Part shown: piece by piece, positions 27,432-36,984 of the stretch
How the letters are laid out: each line of letters begins with the position of its first letter
Numbering within the stretch: the first letter of the stretch is position 1
NCBI GenBank assembly: GCA_029688955.1
Contig: JARUKZ010000009.1
Location: forward strand, 84,008-148,007
Direction: 5' to 3'
Source: Chitinispirillales bacterium ANBcel5
Lineage (GTDB): Bacteria; Fibrobacterota; Chitinivibrionia; Chitinivibrionales; Chitinispirillaceae
Length of the DNA stretch: 64,000 nt
Notes under the pieces: model-generated
Told to the model about the DNA's origin: nothing
Seen by the model: only the letters and a program-made list of their open reading frames with translations
Databases searched by the model: none
Translations under genes and position numbers: made by a program

Positions 27432-28787
27432 ATGAAAATACTTGTTGTAGATGATAACGAGTTATTTCGGGATTCTATTGTAGAGACCCTCAGAAGACAG
27501 GAATATCAGGTCATTGATGCACCTGATGGAATTTCTGCTCTAACATTATTTTCAGAGCAGGAGTTTGATCTTGTGATCTCAGATATGAAAATGCCTGGTA
27601 TGAGTGGTATGGAGCTTTTGGAGAATGTTAAAAAAATAAAGGATGATGTACCATTTTTGATTATTACCGCTTATGGAGCAATTGATACTGCTGTAGAGGC
27701 AATTAAAAAAGGTGCATTCGATTTTATACAGAAAACCGATAGCCTTATAAGGGAGTTAGAGTTAACGGTTGAACGTACACTAAAATTTAGAACTTTAGTA
27801 AAAGAGAACTATAGACTAAAAAAAGAGATCAAAAATAAGTGGAGCTATATAGGAAATGTAGCATCTATAACAAAGATAAAAGAGCTAACAAAAGCAGTGG
27901 CTGAAAGCCGTTCTACTGTACTGGTTACCGGAGAATCTGGTACAGGAAAAGAGCTCGTTGCACGATCTATCCATTATCAAAGTCCTCGAAGTCAAAAACC
28001 ATTTGTTAAAATAAACTGTGCAGCTCTTCCGGAAGGATTGATAGAATCTGAGTTGTTCGGACATGAAAAGGGTGCTTTTACCGGTGCTATAAACCGCAAA
28101 GCCGGAAAGTTTGAATCAGCTTCAGGAGGTACTTTGCTCCTTGATGAGATTGGAGAGATGCCTCTCACTGCTCAGGCAAAACTTCTACGAGTGCTTCAGG
28201 AAAAAGAAATCCAAAAAGTTGGCGGAGATGATACCATAGAAATAGATGTTAGGATTGTTGCAACTACTAATCGGGATCTTGAGGAGCTTGTTTCAAAAGG
28301 AACTTTTAGAGAGGACCTTTTTTACCGCCTTAATGTGTTTCATATACATCTACCACCTCTTAGAGAAAGAAAAGAAGATGTTGAAGAGTTGGTTAGACAC
28401 TTTATTACTAAGTACAATGATGAGAATGGTTTTAGTGTTGAAGGGTTTGAAAAGGAGTGTATAAAGCATCTCCATTCATATACCTGGCCTGGTAATATTA
28501 GGGAACTTGAAAATACTGTTGAACGCGCAGTGGTCCTTACTCGGACCGGTCTAATAGCTCCTGATGTTTTTGATATCAAATCAGGAAATCTAAATGGATC
28601 AAAAATCAATAACCTTGAAGTGGGAATGACTATAGCAGATGCCGAAAGAAATCTCATCTTAAAAACTTTGGATGCGTGCAATCAAAACAGGACTAAAGCT
28701 GCCCAATTGCTTGGGATTTCAATTAGAACCCTAAGAAATAAACTCAATGAGTACGCCCTTGAGACAAATAGTGTTAGTGAGTCATAG
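27432..28787 (+). CDS. NtrC-family sigma-54-dependent response regulator
   Basis: The 451-residue protein has a receiver domain with phosphorylatable Asp near residue 52 (VISDMKMPGMSG). The AAA+ domain has Walker A GESGTGKE and the sigma-54-contacting GAFTGA near residue 214. The C-terminal Fis-type helix-turn-helix is NRTKAAQLLGISIRTLRNKL. It follows the kinase by 30 bp and is its obvious partner. Such FlgR/FlrC-like regulators often control flagellar or pilus sigma-54 genes. No RpoN gene is in the window. Confidence 0.95.
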   Translation: MKILVVDDNELFRDSIVETLRRQEYQVIDAPDGISALTLFSEQEFDLVISDMKMPGMSGMELLENVKKIKDDVPFLIITAYGAIDTAVEAIKKGAFDFIQKTDSLIRELELTVERTLKFRTLVKENYRLKKEIKNKWSYIGNVASITKIKELTKAVAESRSTVLVTGESGTGKELVARSIHYQSPRSQKPFVKINCAALPEGLIESELFGHEKGAFTGAINRKAGKFESASGGTLLLDEIGEMPLTAQAKLLRVLQEKEIQKVGGDDTIEIDVRIVATTNRDLEELVSKGTFREDLFYRLNVFHIHLPPLRERKEDVEELVRHFITKYNDENGFSVEGFEKECIKHLHSYTWPGNIRELENTVERAVVLTRTGLIAPDVFDIKSGNLNGSKINNLEVGMTIADAERNLILKTLDACNQNRTKAAQLLGISIRTLRNKLNEYALETNSVSES

Positions 28788-28820
28788 AATATCACTGCAA
28801 TCTAATAAAAGGGAAAACTG

Positions 28821-30191
28821 ATGTTTGGTAATAATACCAAGTCTATATTTTTTACTACTGCTGTAATCTACCTCTTTTTAACTGTTCTCAATGTTACCAT
28901 TTTCATTATAATGGTTTTTGAAAACCAACTTGATCTTATTGCTAAAAACGCAATACTTTCAAGTCAACATACTGCTTCAAGTCTTAAATACCGAATCGAT
29001 AATATAGTAAATAATACAGGTCTCCTTAACTCTTCTAATATAAATCTTATACTCAAAGAAGCTACTACATTAAATATTCACAATCTTACTCTCTATACTG
29101 AGGGTGGAAAAATATTTGTAGAAGTTGTAGAAAACAATATCACTGGTCGTGAAAGTGCTGATATGGATGAATTGCGGTTAATCAATATGGCTATAACACG
29201 ACAGGGTTTTGAAGATAAACTGTTTTACCATGATGTGGATAAAGATAACAGAAAAATTATGCTCTTTATACCTTTTGTTTTTGAAACTGAGAATATCGGT
29301 GTTGCAGGAATAGAATTGTATATGAGTGGTGTTGATAAGCAAATGGGGTATTTATACAGACAATGCGTCATAATTGGTGTTTTGGTTGCAGTTGTTCATA
29401 TACTTTTTGCGTTCTTGTTTATAAAAATGATCATTTTGCCTATCAAGAAAATTAATGAAGCAACTAAATCTATTGCTAAAGGAGATCTTGATATTCGGGT
29501 GCCAAAATTTGGAACAAATGAATTTGGCCAACTGGCGTCTTCTTTTAATGAGATGAGTGTCGCATTAAAACGAATGAGTAATGAAGCAAAGGAGTCAAAT
29601 CCACTCACAGGGTTACCAGGAAACATCTCTATCGCCAATTACATCAATAAAAACTTAAATGAGAATCAAAAAATATGTGTACTGTATTGCGATCTTGACA
29701 ATTTTAAGGCATATAATGATAAATATGGTTTTACAAGGGGAGATGATGCGCTTCTATATACCAGAGATTGCTTGCTTAGCGTTTCTAAAAGGCGTGATGT
29801 AAATAATGTTTTTGTAGGACACGAAGGTGGTGATGATTTTGTAATGGTGTGCCCTTATGAATATTGGGAAATTATTGCTAAAGCATTAATTACTACTTTT
29901 GATAGAGGGATATATCAATTTTATAATAATTCAGATGCAAAAAATGGCTATATCGATTCGGTTAATAGAATGGGAGTACGACAAAGGTTTCCGATTATGA
30001 GTGTATCTGTAGCAGTAGTAACTAATTTAAATCGTCCTTTTAGAAGACATGCTGAAATTATTCAGGTTGCCGCTGAAGTTAAATCGTACGTTAAAACAAT
30101 AGATGGCTCATGTTATGCAATTGATAGAAGAACCGGATCTGGTAAACCTGCAAGGATAAAAAATAAATCTATGCAATCTAAAATGACCTGA
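28821..30191 (+). CDS. Membrane sensor with HAMP and GGDEF domains (diguanylate cyclase-like)
   Basis: The 456-residue protein has a first membrane helix (about residues 10-32), a periplasmic sensing region, a second helix at about 180-207 and a HAMP domain (about 208-255). A GGDEF domain starts at SNPLTGLPGN. Its active loop reads GGDDF, a tolerated variant of GGDEF, with CDLDNFKAYND upstream. It is therefore probably able to make c-di-GMP, though that is unproven. It starts 33 bp after the NtrC gene, so signalling through c-di-GMP may join the same pathway. Confidence 0.9.
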   Translation: MFGNNTKSIFFTTAVIYLFLTVLNVTIFIIMVFENQLDLIAKNAILSSQHTASSLKYRIDNIVNNTGLLNSSNINLILKEATTLNIHNLTLYTEGGKIFVEVVENNITGRESADMDELRLINMAITRQGFEDKLFYHDVDKDNRKIMLFIPFVFETENIGVAGIELYMSGVDKQMGYLYRQCVIIGVLVAVVHILFAFLFIKMIILPIKKINEATKSIAKGDLDIRVPKFGTNEFGQLASSFNEMSVALKRMSNEAKESNPLTGLPGNISIANYINKNLNENQKICVLYCDLDNFKAYNDKYGFTRGDDALLYTRDCLLSVSKRRDVNNVFVGHEGGDDFVMVCPYEYWEIIAKALITTFDRGIYQFYNNSDAKNGYIDSVNRMGVRQRFPIMSVSVAVVTNLNRPFRRHAEIIQVAAEVKSYVKTIDGSCYAIDRRTGSGKPARIKNKSMQSKMT

Positions 30192-30205
30192 AAATGTAAG
30201 CAGCT

Positions 30206-31774
30206 ATGAAAACTTTAACGAAAATAGCATTGATACTGCTTCTAATTGGTTTTACTTCTGTATTTAATGCTGGGTTAATTGATATTAGAATGGAGGAGGT
30301 AAGATACCTTCTTGGTTCATATGCTGCACGTCAGGATGTTTCAAATGCTTTTGGTATAATTGCAAGATATGAGATGATTAAGAAAAGAATGAATAGGGGC
30401 GATGATAGCGATTTAGATGCCCTTGAACTTGAAGCCCGTATACAGGCCCTAACATCTGCTGAAAGATTTAGAAATGAGGCGCAAACATTTGAAAAAATAC
30501 TATACAATGTTCCTGTAAGAACTGTTTTAAATTCAATAAGAATACTCCTCGGTAAAGAAATTATTAATCCAAAAGAAGATGATAAAATATTTAATGTAAT
30601 AGAGATCGCTTATTTTTGGGAGAGAAATCGAAAATATCATGAAGCGATAAAGATATATTCAGATGTTCTGGATTATATCTTGCCAGATGAAACCAGAGCC
30701 GCTGTTTTAGTTCATAAAGCATTTTGCTACTCTATGCTAAATGATTACGAATTGGCAAAAAAATACTACGAAAAAGTCATTAGTTCTTTTCCTGAAACTG
30801 AAGCCGGAATTATTTCATGGCGCTTGCTTGAATTTATAGAAAAGATGCAAAAGCAGCGTGTGGAGCTTGAATCAATGGATATTTCAGGATTAGATAAAGC
30901 AAGGCAGTTTTACTTGTTGATGGATTATAGAAGTGCAATAAGGCATATCTCAATTTATCTCGACAATTTAACAAGTAAAACTCAGAAAATGGAAGCAAGA
31001 TACTATAAAGCCCGGTCACATGAAGAACTTGGTGAGACGCAGGAAGCATTAATTGAATATCGAAGAATCATTAGGGAAGCACCACAAATGAGATGGGCTA
31101 AGTTATCTAACAGACGCCTGCTTATGCTTGGTGAATTCTATGAACATCAAAAAACTGTGGCAAATGAAGCCAGAAGACAGCTAGAAGCATATCAGGATCA
31201 GCTCTTTATGAGAAACATTGAAAGATACTCACATATGATGACTCTGGATCCTCTTCGGGAGCAGTTGATAAAAGATGAGCATACCTTCGAAATACTAAGT
31301 GACGATTCGATTCTAAACTTGATTAGTAAAATCGGTATGCACGATACCAAGGAAGAAGAGCAAAAAGTAGCAACAAAAAATCAAACACGATCTCAAAGAA
31401 CAAGGATTCAGGAAACTTCAGAAGCTAAAAGTCCTGAATATCTGGAACTGAAGAGAAGGCAACAGCTTTCGATCAACCCCTACAGAAGACCAAGTTTTAT
31501 AAAAAGGATTATCGATGAACATTCTCCTGAGCTGCGCTTTATCTATAATCGTCACCTTAGAACAGAAGAAAAAATTTCGGGGCAAATGCTGGTAGAGATG
31601 ACTATTGCTGCCGATGGAACTGTTACAGCAACAAGAATCGTTCAATCAACAATGGGTGACCCCAATTTTGAGCAAAATGTTCTACAGAGTATTTTAAAAT
31701 GGAATTTCAGAGCAGTACCAGACTCATTAGGTGAATTGGTTATTAATTACCCCTTTGAATTTTCTGAAAACTGA
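30206..31774 (+). CDS. TPR protein with AgmX/TonB-like C-terminal domain
   Basis: The 522-residue protein has an N-terminal signal or anchor (MKTLTKIALILLLIGFTSVF). TPR-like helices follow at about 40-330, then a basic Gln-rich linker. It ends with a TonB-C-type domain (GQMLVEMTIAADGTV, NVLQSILKWNF). The domain is close to the AgmX/PglI C-terminus found in gliding and energised-envelope proteins of myxobacteria and relatives. The combination suggests a periplasmic adaptor for an outer-membrane machine. It is the last gene of the array. Confidence 0.72.
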   Translation: MKTLTKIALILLLIGFTSVFNAGLIDIRMEEVRYLLGSYAARQDVSNAFGIIARYEMIKKRMNRGDDSDLDALELEARIQALTSAERFRNEAQTFEKILYNVPVRTVLNSIRILLGKEIINPKEDDKIFNVIEIAYFWERNRKYHEAIKIYSDVLDYILPDETRAAVLVHKAFCYSMLNDYELAKKYYEKVISSFPETEAGIISWRLLEFIEKMQKQRVELESMDISGLDKARQFYLLMDYRSAIRHISIYLDNLTSKTQKMEARYYKARSHEELGETQEALIEYRRIIREAPQMRWAKLSNRRLLMLGEFYEHQKTVANEARRQLEAYQDQLFMRNIERYSHMMTLDPLREQLIKDEHTFEILSDDSILNLISKIGMHDTKEEEQKVATKNQTRSQRTRIQETSEAKSPEYLELKRRQQLSINPYRRPSFIKRIIDEHSPELRFIYNRHLRTEEKISGQMLVEMTIAADGTVTATRIVQSTMGDPNFEQNVLQSILKWNFRAVPDSLGELVINYPFEFSEN

Positions 31775-31785
31775 TCTGGAACTGA

Positions 31786-32721
31786 TCATTTTAAATCGTC
31801 TGAAGTTGGTAACGAAACAATCCCGCCACCCTTCATCCCTTTAAAAAGAGCCACGGAGTTGGCAAATCCGGCTGCGGTAAATGGATCAAACCCCCGTGCA
31901 ATGCAGTGAAGAAAACCACCGTTAAAGGCACTTCCGATTAGAGTTTTATCCTTTATGTCTTCATCGTGGTTTTGTGTGGGAAATTCTTCTACCTTACCAT
32001 TATAGCCCACAACACAGCCTTCCGGGCCTGTCTTAACCACCACTATGTGTACTCCTCTGTCCCATAAAAAACCGATAACATCAAGTGGGCGTTCATATCC
32101 AAAAAGTGCTTTTGTTTCATCCGGCGCAGAGGTGAAAATAACATCAATGAGGGGCAAAACTCCCCACAAACTCTCCTTTGCATCATCAAGCGACCATCTC
32201 TGAAGACGAAGATTAGGGTCGTAAGCTACCATTATATCGTTACTGTGTGCAAAATTGAAGGCCTTAAAAATGGTGTGCCTGGCACTTTTTGACACCGACT
32301 GAAGTTCACTTGAAGCATAGATTATCTTACAGTTTTCGATAAGATCATCATAGATCATAGAGGGACTGATATGCTGTGATGCGCTCCCTGGGTGATGGAT
32401 GAGATACTCCCTGATTTCTGGATATCTCGAACTGGTAAAATATAACCCATTATAGCCGCTACAGGTAACTACATGGTCAATATTGATTCCTTGTGAGAGT
32501 AAACGCTCACGAATAAAGGTATGAAATGAGTCACGGGCAACAGCTGAAACCATCTGTACCCCTGATCCTAAGCGGGCTGAAGTTGATGCTACAACCAGGT
32601 CCGATCCACCAATGTCTTTTTCAAATTTGTCACAATGTATAACATCACCTTCACAGCGAAATTCTACAAAACATTCTCCTATTACAAGAAGATCATAATC
32701 GCGTATATGAACAGGTTTCAT
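31786..32721 (-). CDS. PfkB-family carbohydrate kinase, with the canonical catalytic Asp replaced
   Basis: The 311-residue protein has the ribokinase/KDG-kinase fold, with VIGECFVEF, ARLGSGVQ and a VVKTGPEGCVVG strand. The usual DTTGAGD motif near the C-terminus reads DKTLIGSAFNGG: the anion hole is changed and the catalytic Asp is Ser. The early substrate-binding GGxxxNxA reads GGSDLVVAS. The frame is intact and the gene is not truncated. It is convergent with the TPR-TonB gene. Either it is a pseudokinase or its chemistry has shifted. Confidence 0.78.
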   Translation of the reverse strand: MKPVHIRDYDLLVIGECFVEFRCEGDVIHCDKFEKDIGGSDLVVASTSARLGSGVQMVSAVARDSFHTFIRERLLSQGINIDHVVTCSGYNGLYFTSSRYPEIREYLIHHPGSASQHISPSMIYDDLIENCKIIYASSELQSVSKSARHTIFKAFNFAHSNDIMVAYDPNLRLQRWSLDDAKESLWGVLPLIDVIFTSAPDETKALFGYERPLDVIGFLWDRGVHIVVVKTGPEGCVVGYNGKVEEFPTQNHDEDIKDKTLIGSAFNGGFLHCIARGFDPFTAAGFANSVALFKGMKGGGIVSLPTSDDLK

Positions 32722-32936
32722 TAAATGCCCCGAATAGTGAATAATTCTAATCTCTTCTTCTCTATCTACTCTTAATAAAATATATTACGACGCGCCATCT
32801 GTCTTAAGGGCTATAAAATCAAAGAAGAAAAGTAAGAAAAAAATCTTAGGAAAGCTATAATAAAAACCCATTCAAATATCGTATGCAATGAGTTATTTTA
32901 TATTATGCTGAAGATACTTTAAATGGATGAAAACCA

Positions 32937-34079
32937 ATGAAAATTATAGCTGATCAGAATATTATCTATGCCAAAGAAGCTTTTTCCGACCTGGGGGAGG
33001 TTATCTGCATCCCCAGCTACAGCATCAATAATGAAGAATTGAGAGATGCAGAAGTAGTGCTTGTTAGATCTGTAACACCTGTTACAAAAGAGTTGCTGGA
33101 GGGAACGAAAGTAAAATTTGTGGCCAGTGCTACAATTGGTATTGACCATGTAGATCTGGAGTATCTTCAGCAAAATAATATTGGATTCGCCCATGCTCCC
33201 GGTTCAAACGCTAATAGTGTAGCAGAGTATATATTTTCAGCGATATTTGCAACTACTGGATTGAATTATTGGGAACTTTCCGGAAAAAAAATGGGTATTA
33301 TCGGTGTGGGTAACGTTGGAAGCAGAGTGCTTAGAATCGCTAAGACGTTGGGCATAGAGTGTTTGCTTAACGATCCACCTAAAAAGCGACTCACTCAGAG
33401 TGAGTACTATTTGCCTTTGGAGCAGGTTATAGCTGAAGCTGATTTTACAACAATTCACGTTCCGCTCATATCTTCGGGTGATGACAGTACTTATCATATG
33501 GTTAATAGTGAGTTTATTTCTGCCGCCCGTAAGGGCTCTGTGCTCATTAATACAAGCAGAGGAAAAGTTATAGATGAAAAAGTACTCCGCTCAATGAGAG
33601 ATCATTTTTCCAATGTTGTGCTTGATGTTTGGGAAAATGAACCTGCTATTAACACTGAAACTGTTCGAATGGTCGATATCGCAACTCCACATATCGCCGG
33701 ATACTCCTTCGATGGCAAGGTGACGGGGACGGAGATGATTCAGGAAGCTGCTTACGCATTCTTTTTTGCTAAAAGTTCCTGGTCTGTATGCCCTGAAGAA
33801 ATATCTTGTATTCATGATACACTCGATTTAAGGCAATCAAAAGATCCGGTTGTTGAGGCTATTCATCGTGCTTATCCGATTAGTGAGGATGATAAACAAT
33901 TTAGGGCCATTCTTAAAGTAAAAAAAGAACAACAACCTTCCGTTTTTGAAGAGCTGAGAAAAAACTATCCTAAAAGATATGAGTTTACTCATTATAAAGT
34001 ATTGGTGCGACCTGATCAGAAAGAGGAAAAATGTATTCTTTCAGATTTGGGGTTTATTGTTGAGCAGAAAAAAATATGA
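32937..34079 (+). CDS. pdxB: Erythronate-4-phosphate dehydrogenase
   Basis: The 380-residue protein matches PdxB, the second enzyme of the DXP-dependent vitamin B6 route. It opens with MKIIADQNIIYA, then ASATIGIDHVD, GSNANSVAEY and the Rossmann GVGNVGSRVL. NTSRGKVIDE, DVWENEP and TPHIAGYSFDGK give the active-site Arg, Glu and His. The extra C-terminal dimerisation domain separates it from simple D-2-hydroxyacid dehydrogenases. It is the only B6 gene in the window. Confidence 0.95.
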   Translation: MKIIADQNIIYAKEAFSDLGEVICIPSYSINNEELRDAEVVLVRSVTPVTKELLEGTKVKFVASATIGIDHVDLEYLQQNNIGFAHAPGSNANSVAEYIFSAIFATTGLNYWELSGKKMGIIGVGNVGSRVLRIAKTLGIECLLNDPPKKRLTQSEYYLPLEQVIAEADFTTIHVPLISSGDDSTYHMVNSEFISAARKGSVLINTSRGKVIDEKVLRSMRDHFSNVVLDVWENEPAINTETVRMVDIATPHIAGYSFDGKVTGTEMIQEAAYAFFFAKSSWSVCPEEISCIHDTLDLRQSKDPVVEAIHRAYPISEDDKQFRAILKVKKEQQPSVFEELRKNYPKRYEFTHYKVLVRPDQKEEKCILSDLGFIVEQKKI

Positions 34080-34174
34080 CTTTCTGTAGAAGAATGAAAA
34101 TGTGCAATATGTTGCCCTGAGTAGCTCTTGTGTTTGAAATATGAGAGTCTTTCATCTGATTTCAGGACCAATTC

Positions 34175-34690
34175 ATGGTTTATATAATTATGGGTGTAAC
34201 AGCGAGCGGCAAGACAACTGTAGGGAAATTACTATCCAGCAGACTTGGGTGTAATTTTTATGATGGCGATTCTCTTCACCCTCCAAACAATATAAAAAAA
34301 ATGAGAACAGGAATTGCTCTAAATGATAAAGATCGTCAACCATGGCTTGAGCGCATTGCACATTTGGTCAGTGAGAATGTAAAACTGAAAAAAGATGCTG
34401 TAATTGCCTGTTCGGCATTAAAGAAGCGCTACAGGGATATCATACGAGGCCAAAATCTTTGCTTAGTACTTTTCGTTTATCTGTATGGATCTTATGAGCT
34501 CATTTTGAAACGTAGTACATTACGTACTGAGCATTTTATGCCTTCATCTTTGGTTGAAAGCCAGTTTAAGGATCTGGAAGAACCTGAAGATGCCCTGACA
34601 GTATCTTCTGAAACAAAACCAGAAGAGATTGTAGAAAAAATTATTGATTATTCATCTAACAATTGCGATATAAAACGAGCTAAGGAGTGA
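34175..34690 (+). CDS. gntK: Gluconokinase
   Basis: The 171-residue protein is a P-loop gluconokinase. Walker A is GVTASGKTTVG (residues 7-17), followed by FYDGDSLHPPNNIKKM, LNDKDRQPWL and CSALKKRYRD. It makes 6-phosphogluconate. It lies just upstream of gnd, which uses that product, so the pair forms a gluconate-to-pentose-phosphate shunt. Confidence 0.95.
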   Translation: MVYIIMGVTASGKTTVGKLLSSRLGCNFYDGDSLHPPNNIKKMRTGIALNDKDRQPWLERIAHLVSENVKLKKDAVIACSALKKRYRDIIRGQNLCLVLFVYLYGSYELILKRSTLRTEHFMPSSLVESQFKDLEEPEDALTVSSETKPEEIVEKIIDYSSNNCDIKRAKE

Positions 34691-34692
34691 AG

Positions 34693-36144
34693 ATGAAGGC
34701 AGATATAGGTGTAATCGGCTTGGCTGTGATGGGACAGAACCTTATATTGAATATAAATGATAAAGGGTTTACGGTTGCTGTTTACAATAGAACGATCACT
34801 AAAGTCGATCGCTTTCTAAATAAAGAAGCAAAAGGACGAGAAACCATTCGGGGCACCTATGATATACAACAGTTCTGCTCAATGCTGAAAAGACCCCGCA
34901 AAATAATGCTTATGATAAAAGCAGGCAAAGCAATTGATGATTTTGTAGAGCAACTTTTGCCCTTTCTTACCCCCGGTGATGTAATTATTGATGGTGGTAA
35001 CAGCTTTTTTGGTGATACAATCAGACGTACCTACTATCTTAGGGATAAGGGGATCAACTTTGTTGGAACAGGAATCAGTGGTGGGGAGGAGGGGGCAAGG
35101 CACGGCCCTTCGATTATGCCTGGTGGGGAGTATGAGGCCTGGCCTCTGATTAAAGATATTTTTCAATCAATTTGTGCACATACACCACAAGGGCAACCAT
35201 GCTGTAACTGGGTAGGATCAGATGGTGCCGGTCATTATGTCAAAATGGTTCATAATGGAATAGAGTATGGAGATATGCAGCTTATTAGTGAAGCATATAG
35301 TTTGATGAATGGCCTCCTTAAGCTCTCTCATTCCCAAATGGCCGACATCTTCGATAAATGGAACTCCACAGAGCTTCAAAGTTATCTTATTGAAATAACT
35401 GCCAGGATCATGCAACACAAAGACAATGATGGAAAAGTACTACTTGAGAAAATTTTAGATAAAGCCGGGCAGAAAGGAACAGGTAAATGGACGAGTGTAA
35501 ATTCTTTGGATATAAATGTTCCTGTTACTCTTATTACAGAGGCTGTTTACGCCAGAATTCTTTCTTCGCTAAAAGCCGAGCGGGTAAAAGCAGCAGGTTT
35601 TTTTGAGACATCAGAATTCGATTTCACTGGTGATGTTGATTCATTTATCAGTGATATTAAAGATGCACTCCTGGCCTCAAAGATAATCTCTTATGCACAA
35701 GGGTTTATGCTTCTTAAAGCAGCAGCAAAGACCTACTCATGGAAGCTAGATTTTGGTGACATCGCTTTGATGTGGCGTGAGGGGTGTATTATAAGAAGTA
35801 GCTTTTTGGGGAAAATCAACGACGCCTTTCAAAATAACCCTGCGCTTGAGAGTCTTCTTTTTGACCCTTATTTCTCAACCATTATCAAATCAGCTCAACA
35901 ATCATGGAGAAAAGTTGTTTCAACCGCTTTTAACGCCGGTATTTCAGTACCTGCTTTTGCTTCCGCACTCACTTTCTTTGATTCCTACCGATCTGCGAAA
36001 TTGCCTTCTAATCTCATACAGGCTCAGAGGGACTATTTTGGGGCACATACTTATGAGCGTACTGATGCGCCGGAGGGGCAGTTTTTTCACACTAACTGGA
36101 CCGGTACTGGGGGAGATACTTCTGCCGGATCATATCAGGTATAA
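34693..36144 (+). CDS. gnd: 6-phosphogluconate dehydrogenase (decarboxylating)
   Basis: The 483-residue protein matches Gnd: GVIGLAVMGQNL (Rossmann), GTGISGGEEGARHGPS, KMVHNGIEYGDMQ with the catalytic Lys, and a C-terminal YFGAHTYER. It oxidises 6-phosphogluconate to ribulose-5-phosphate. I begin at ATG 34693, 2 bp after the gntK stop and behind AAGGAG; a GTG lies 6 bp upstream. Confidence 0.96.
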   Translation: MKADIGVIGLAVMGQNLILNINDKGFTVAVYNRTITKVDRFLNKEAKGRETIRGTYDIQQFCSMLKRPRKIMLMIKAGKAIDDFVEQLLPFLTPGDVIIDGGNSFFGDTIRRTYYLRDKGINFVGTGISGGEEGARHGPSIMPGGEYEAWPLIKDIFQSICAHTPQGQPCCNWVGSDGAGHYVKMVHNGIEYGDMQLISEAYSLMNGLLKLSHSQMADIFDKWNSTELQSYLIEITARIMQHKDNDGKVLLEKILDKAGQKGTGKWTSVNSLDINVPVTLITEAVYARILSSLKAERVKAAGFFETSEFDFTGDVDSFISDIKDALLASKIISYAQGFMLLKAAAKTYSWKLDFGDIALMWREGCIIRSSFLGKINDAFQNNPALESLLFDPYFSTIIKSAQQSWRKVVSTAFNAGISVPAFASALTFFDSYRSAKLPSNLIQAQRDYFGAHTYERTDAPEGQFFHTNWTGTGGDTSAGSYQV

Positions 36145-36170
36145 GAGGAACAGACTTTGCTTTTTTCTTA

Positions 36171-36187
36171 CCTGTTTTAAACAGGAG
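36171..36187 (+). promoter_or_regulatory. Palindrome overlapping the mutM ribosome binding site
   Basis: CCTGTTTTAAACAGG at 36171-36185 is a perfect palindrome whose right arm runs into the AGGAG that serves mutM. It could occlude that site in a hairpin or bind a protein. At this length it could also be chance. Confidence 0.3.
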
Positions 36188-36192
36188 AAATT

Positions 36193-36978
36193 ATGCCAGA
36201 ACTACCTGATGTAGAGGTTTTTAGAAGAATCGTAGAAAAAACCGCTCTTAAAAAAAAGATCACCGATCTGCAGGTACTTAACAGCAAGATCTTAGAAACG
36301 AGTACCCCAAATGATTTTAAAAAAGCTTTTTTGAACAAATCCTTCTCTTCTGTTATTCGACACGGAAAGCACTTGTTCTTAGGCACAGAATCAATCTTTT
36401 TACATATGCATTTTGGAATGACCGGTTACGTTAAATACTGTAAAAGTGATAATCCATTCCAGGCCTACGATAGAGCTGCATTATTGTTTGATAATCACTA
36501 TAAACTAGTATTTGTTAACAAGAGGCTGCTTGGTAAAATTGGAATGTGTCGGGATGTTAGGGAATATTTGAATGAGCATAATATAGGAGTTGATGCCCTC
36601 TCTTTAGGAAAGAACACGTTTAATCAAATCATAGAAAAAAAGAGAGTAAACATAAAGCAAACGCTAATGGATCAAAAGGTAATCGCTGGAATTGGTAACA
36701 TATACTCCGATGAGATTCTTTATCAGGCAAAAATTAATCCATTTTTGGTTGCATCTGAACTAACCGATGCACAAAAAGGGAAACTATTTAATGAGATGAA
36801 AAAGGTTCTCAACGCTGCAATAAAAGCTGATGCTAAGCTTGAAAACTTGCCTGCCACATATATTCTAAAAAACAGAAAAAAAGGCGCTGTTTGCAAAAGA
36901 TGTGGCACAAATATTAATAGCGAGAAGGTTTCTGGAAGAACCGCTTACTACTGCTCTAAGTGTCAGGATGTGAACTGA
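36193..36978 (+). CDS. mutM: Formamidopyrimidine-DNA glycosylase
   Basis: The 261-residue protein begins PELPDVEVFRR, the catalytic Pro1-Glu2 after Met removal. It has the MHFGMTG loop, the helix-two-turn-helix KQTLMDQKVIAGIGNIYSDE, and a C-terminal zinc finger CKRCG...CSKC. It excises oxidised purines such as 8-oxoG. It is 48 bp after gnd. The separate MTH1-like Nudix at 60699 would complement it in oxidised-guanine control. Confidence 0.94.
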   Translation: MPELPDVEVFRRIVEKTALKKKITDLQVLNSKILETSTPNDFKKAFLNKSFSSVIRHGKHLFLGTESIFLHMHFGMTGYVKYCKSDNPFQAYDRAALLFDNHYKLVFVNKRLLGKIGMCRDVREYLNEHNIGVDALSLGKNTFNQIIEKKRVNIKQTLMDQKVIAGIGNIYSDEILYQAKINPFLVASELTDAQKGKLFNEMKKVLNAAIKADAKLENLPATYILKNRKKGAVCKRCGTNINSEKVSGRTAYYCSKCQDVN

Positions 36979-36984
36979 GTTAAC

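Noticed and set aside
33722..33735. GGGGACGGAG inside pdxB, resembling the RAYT tag
   Set aside because: It lies in conserved coding sequence (TGTEM) with no hairpin partner.
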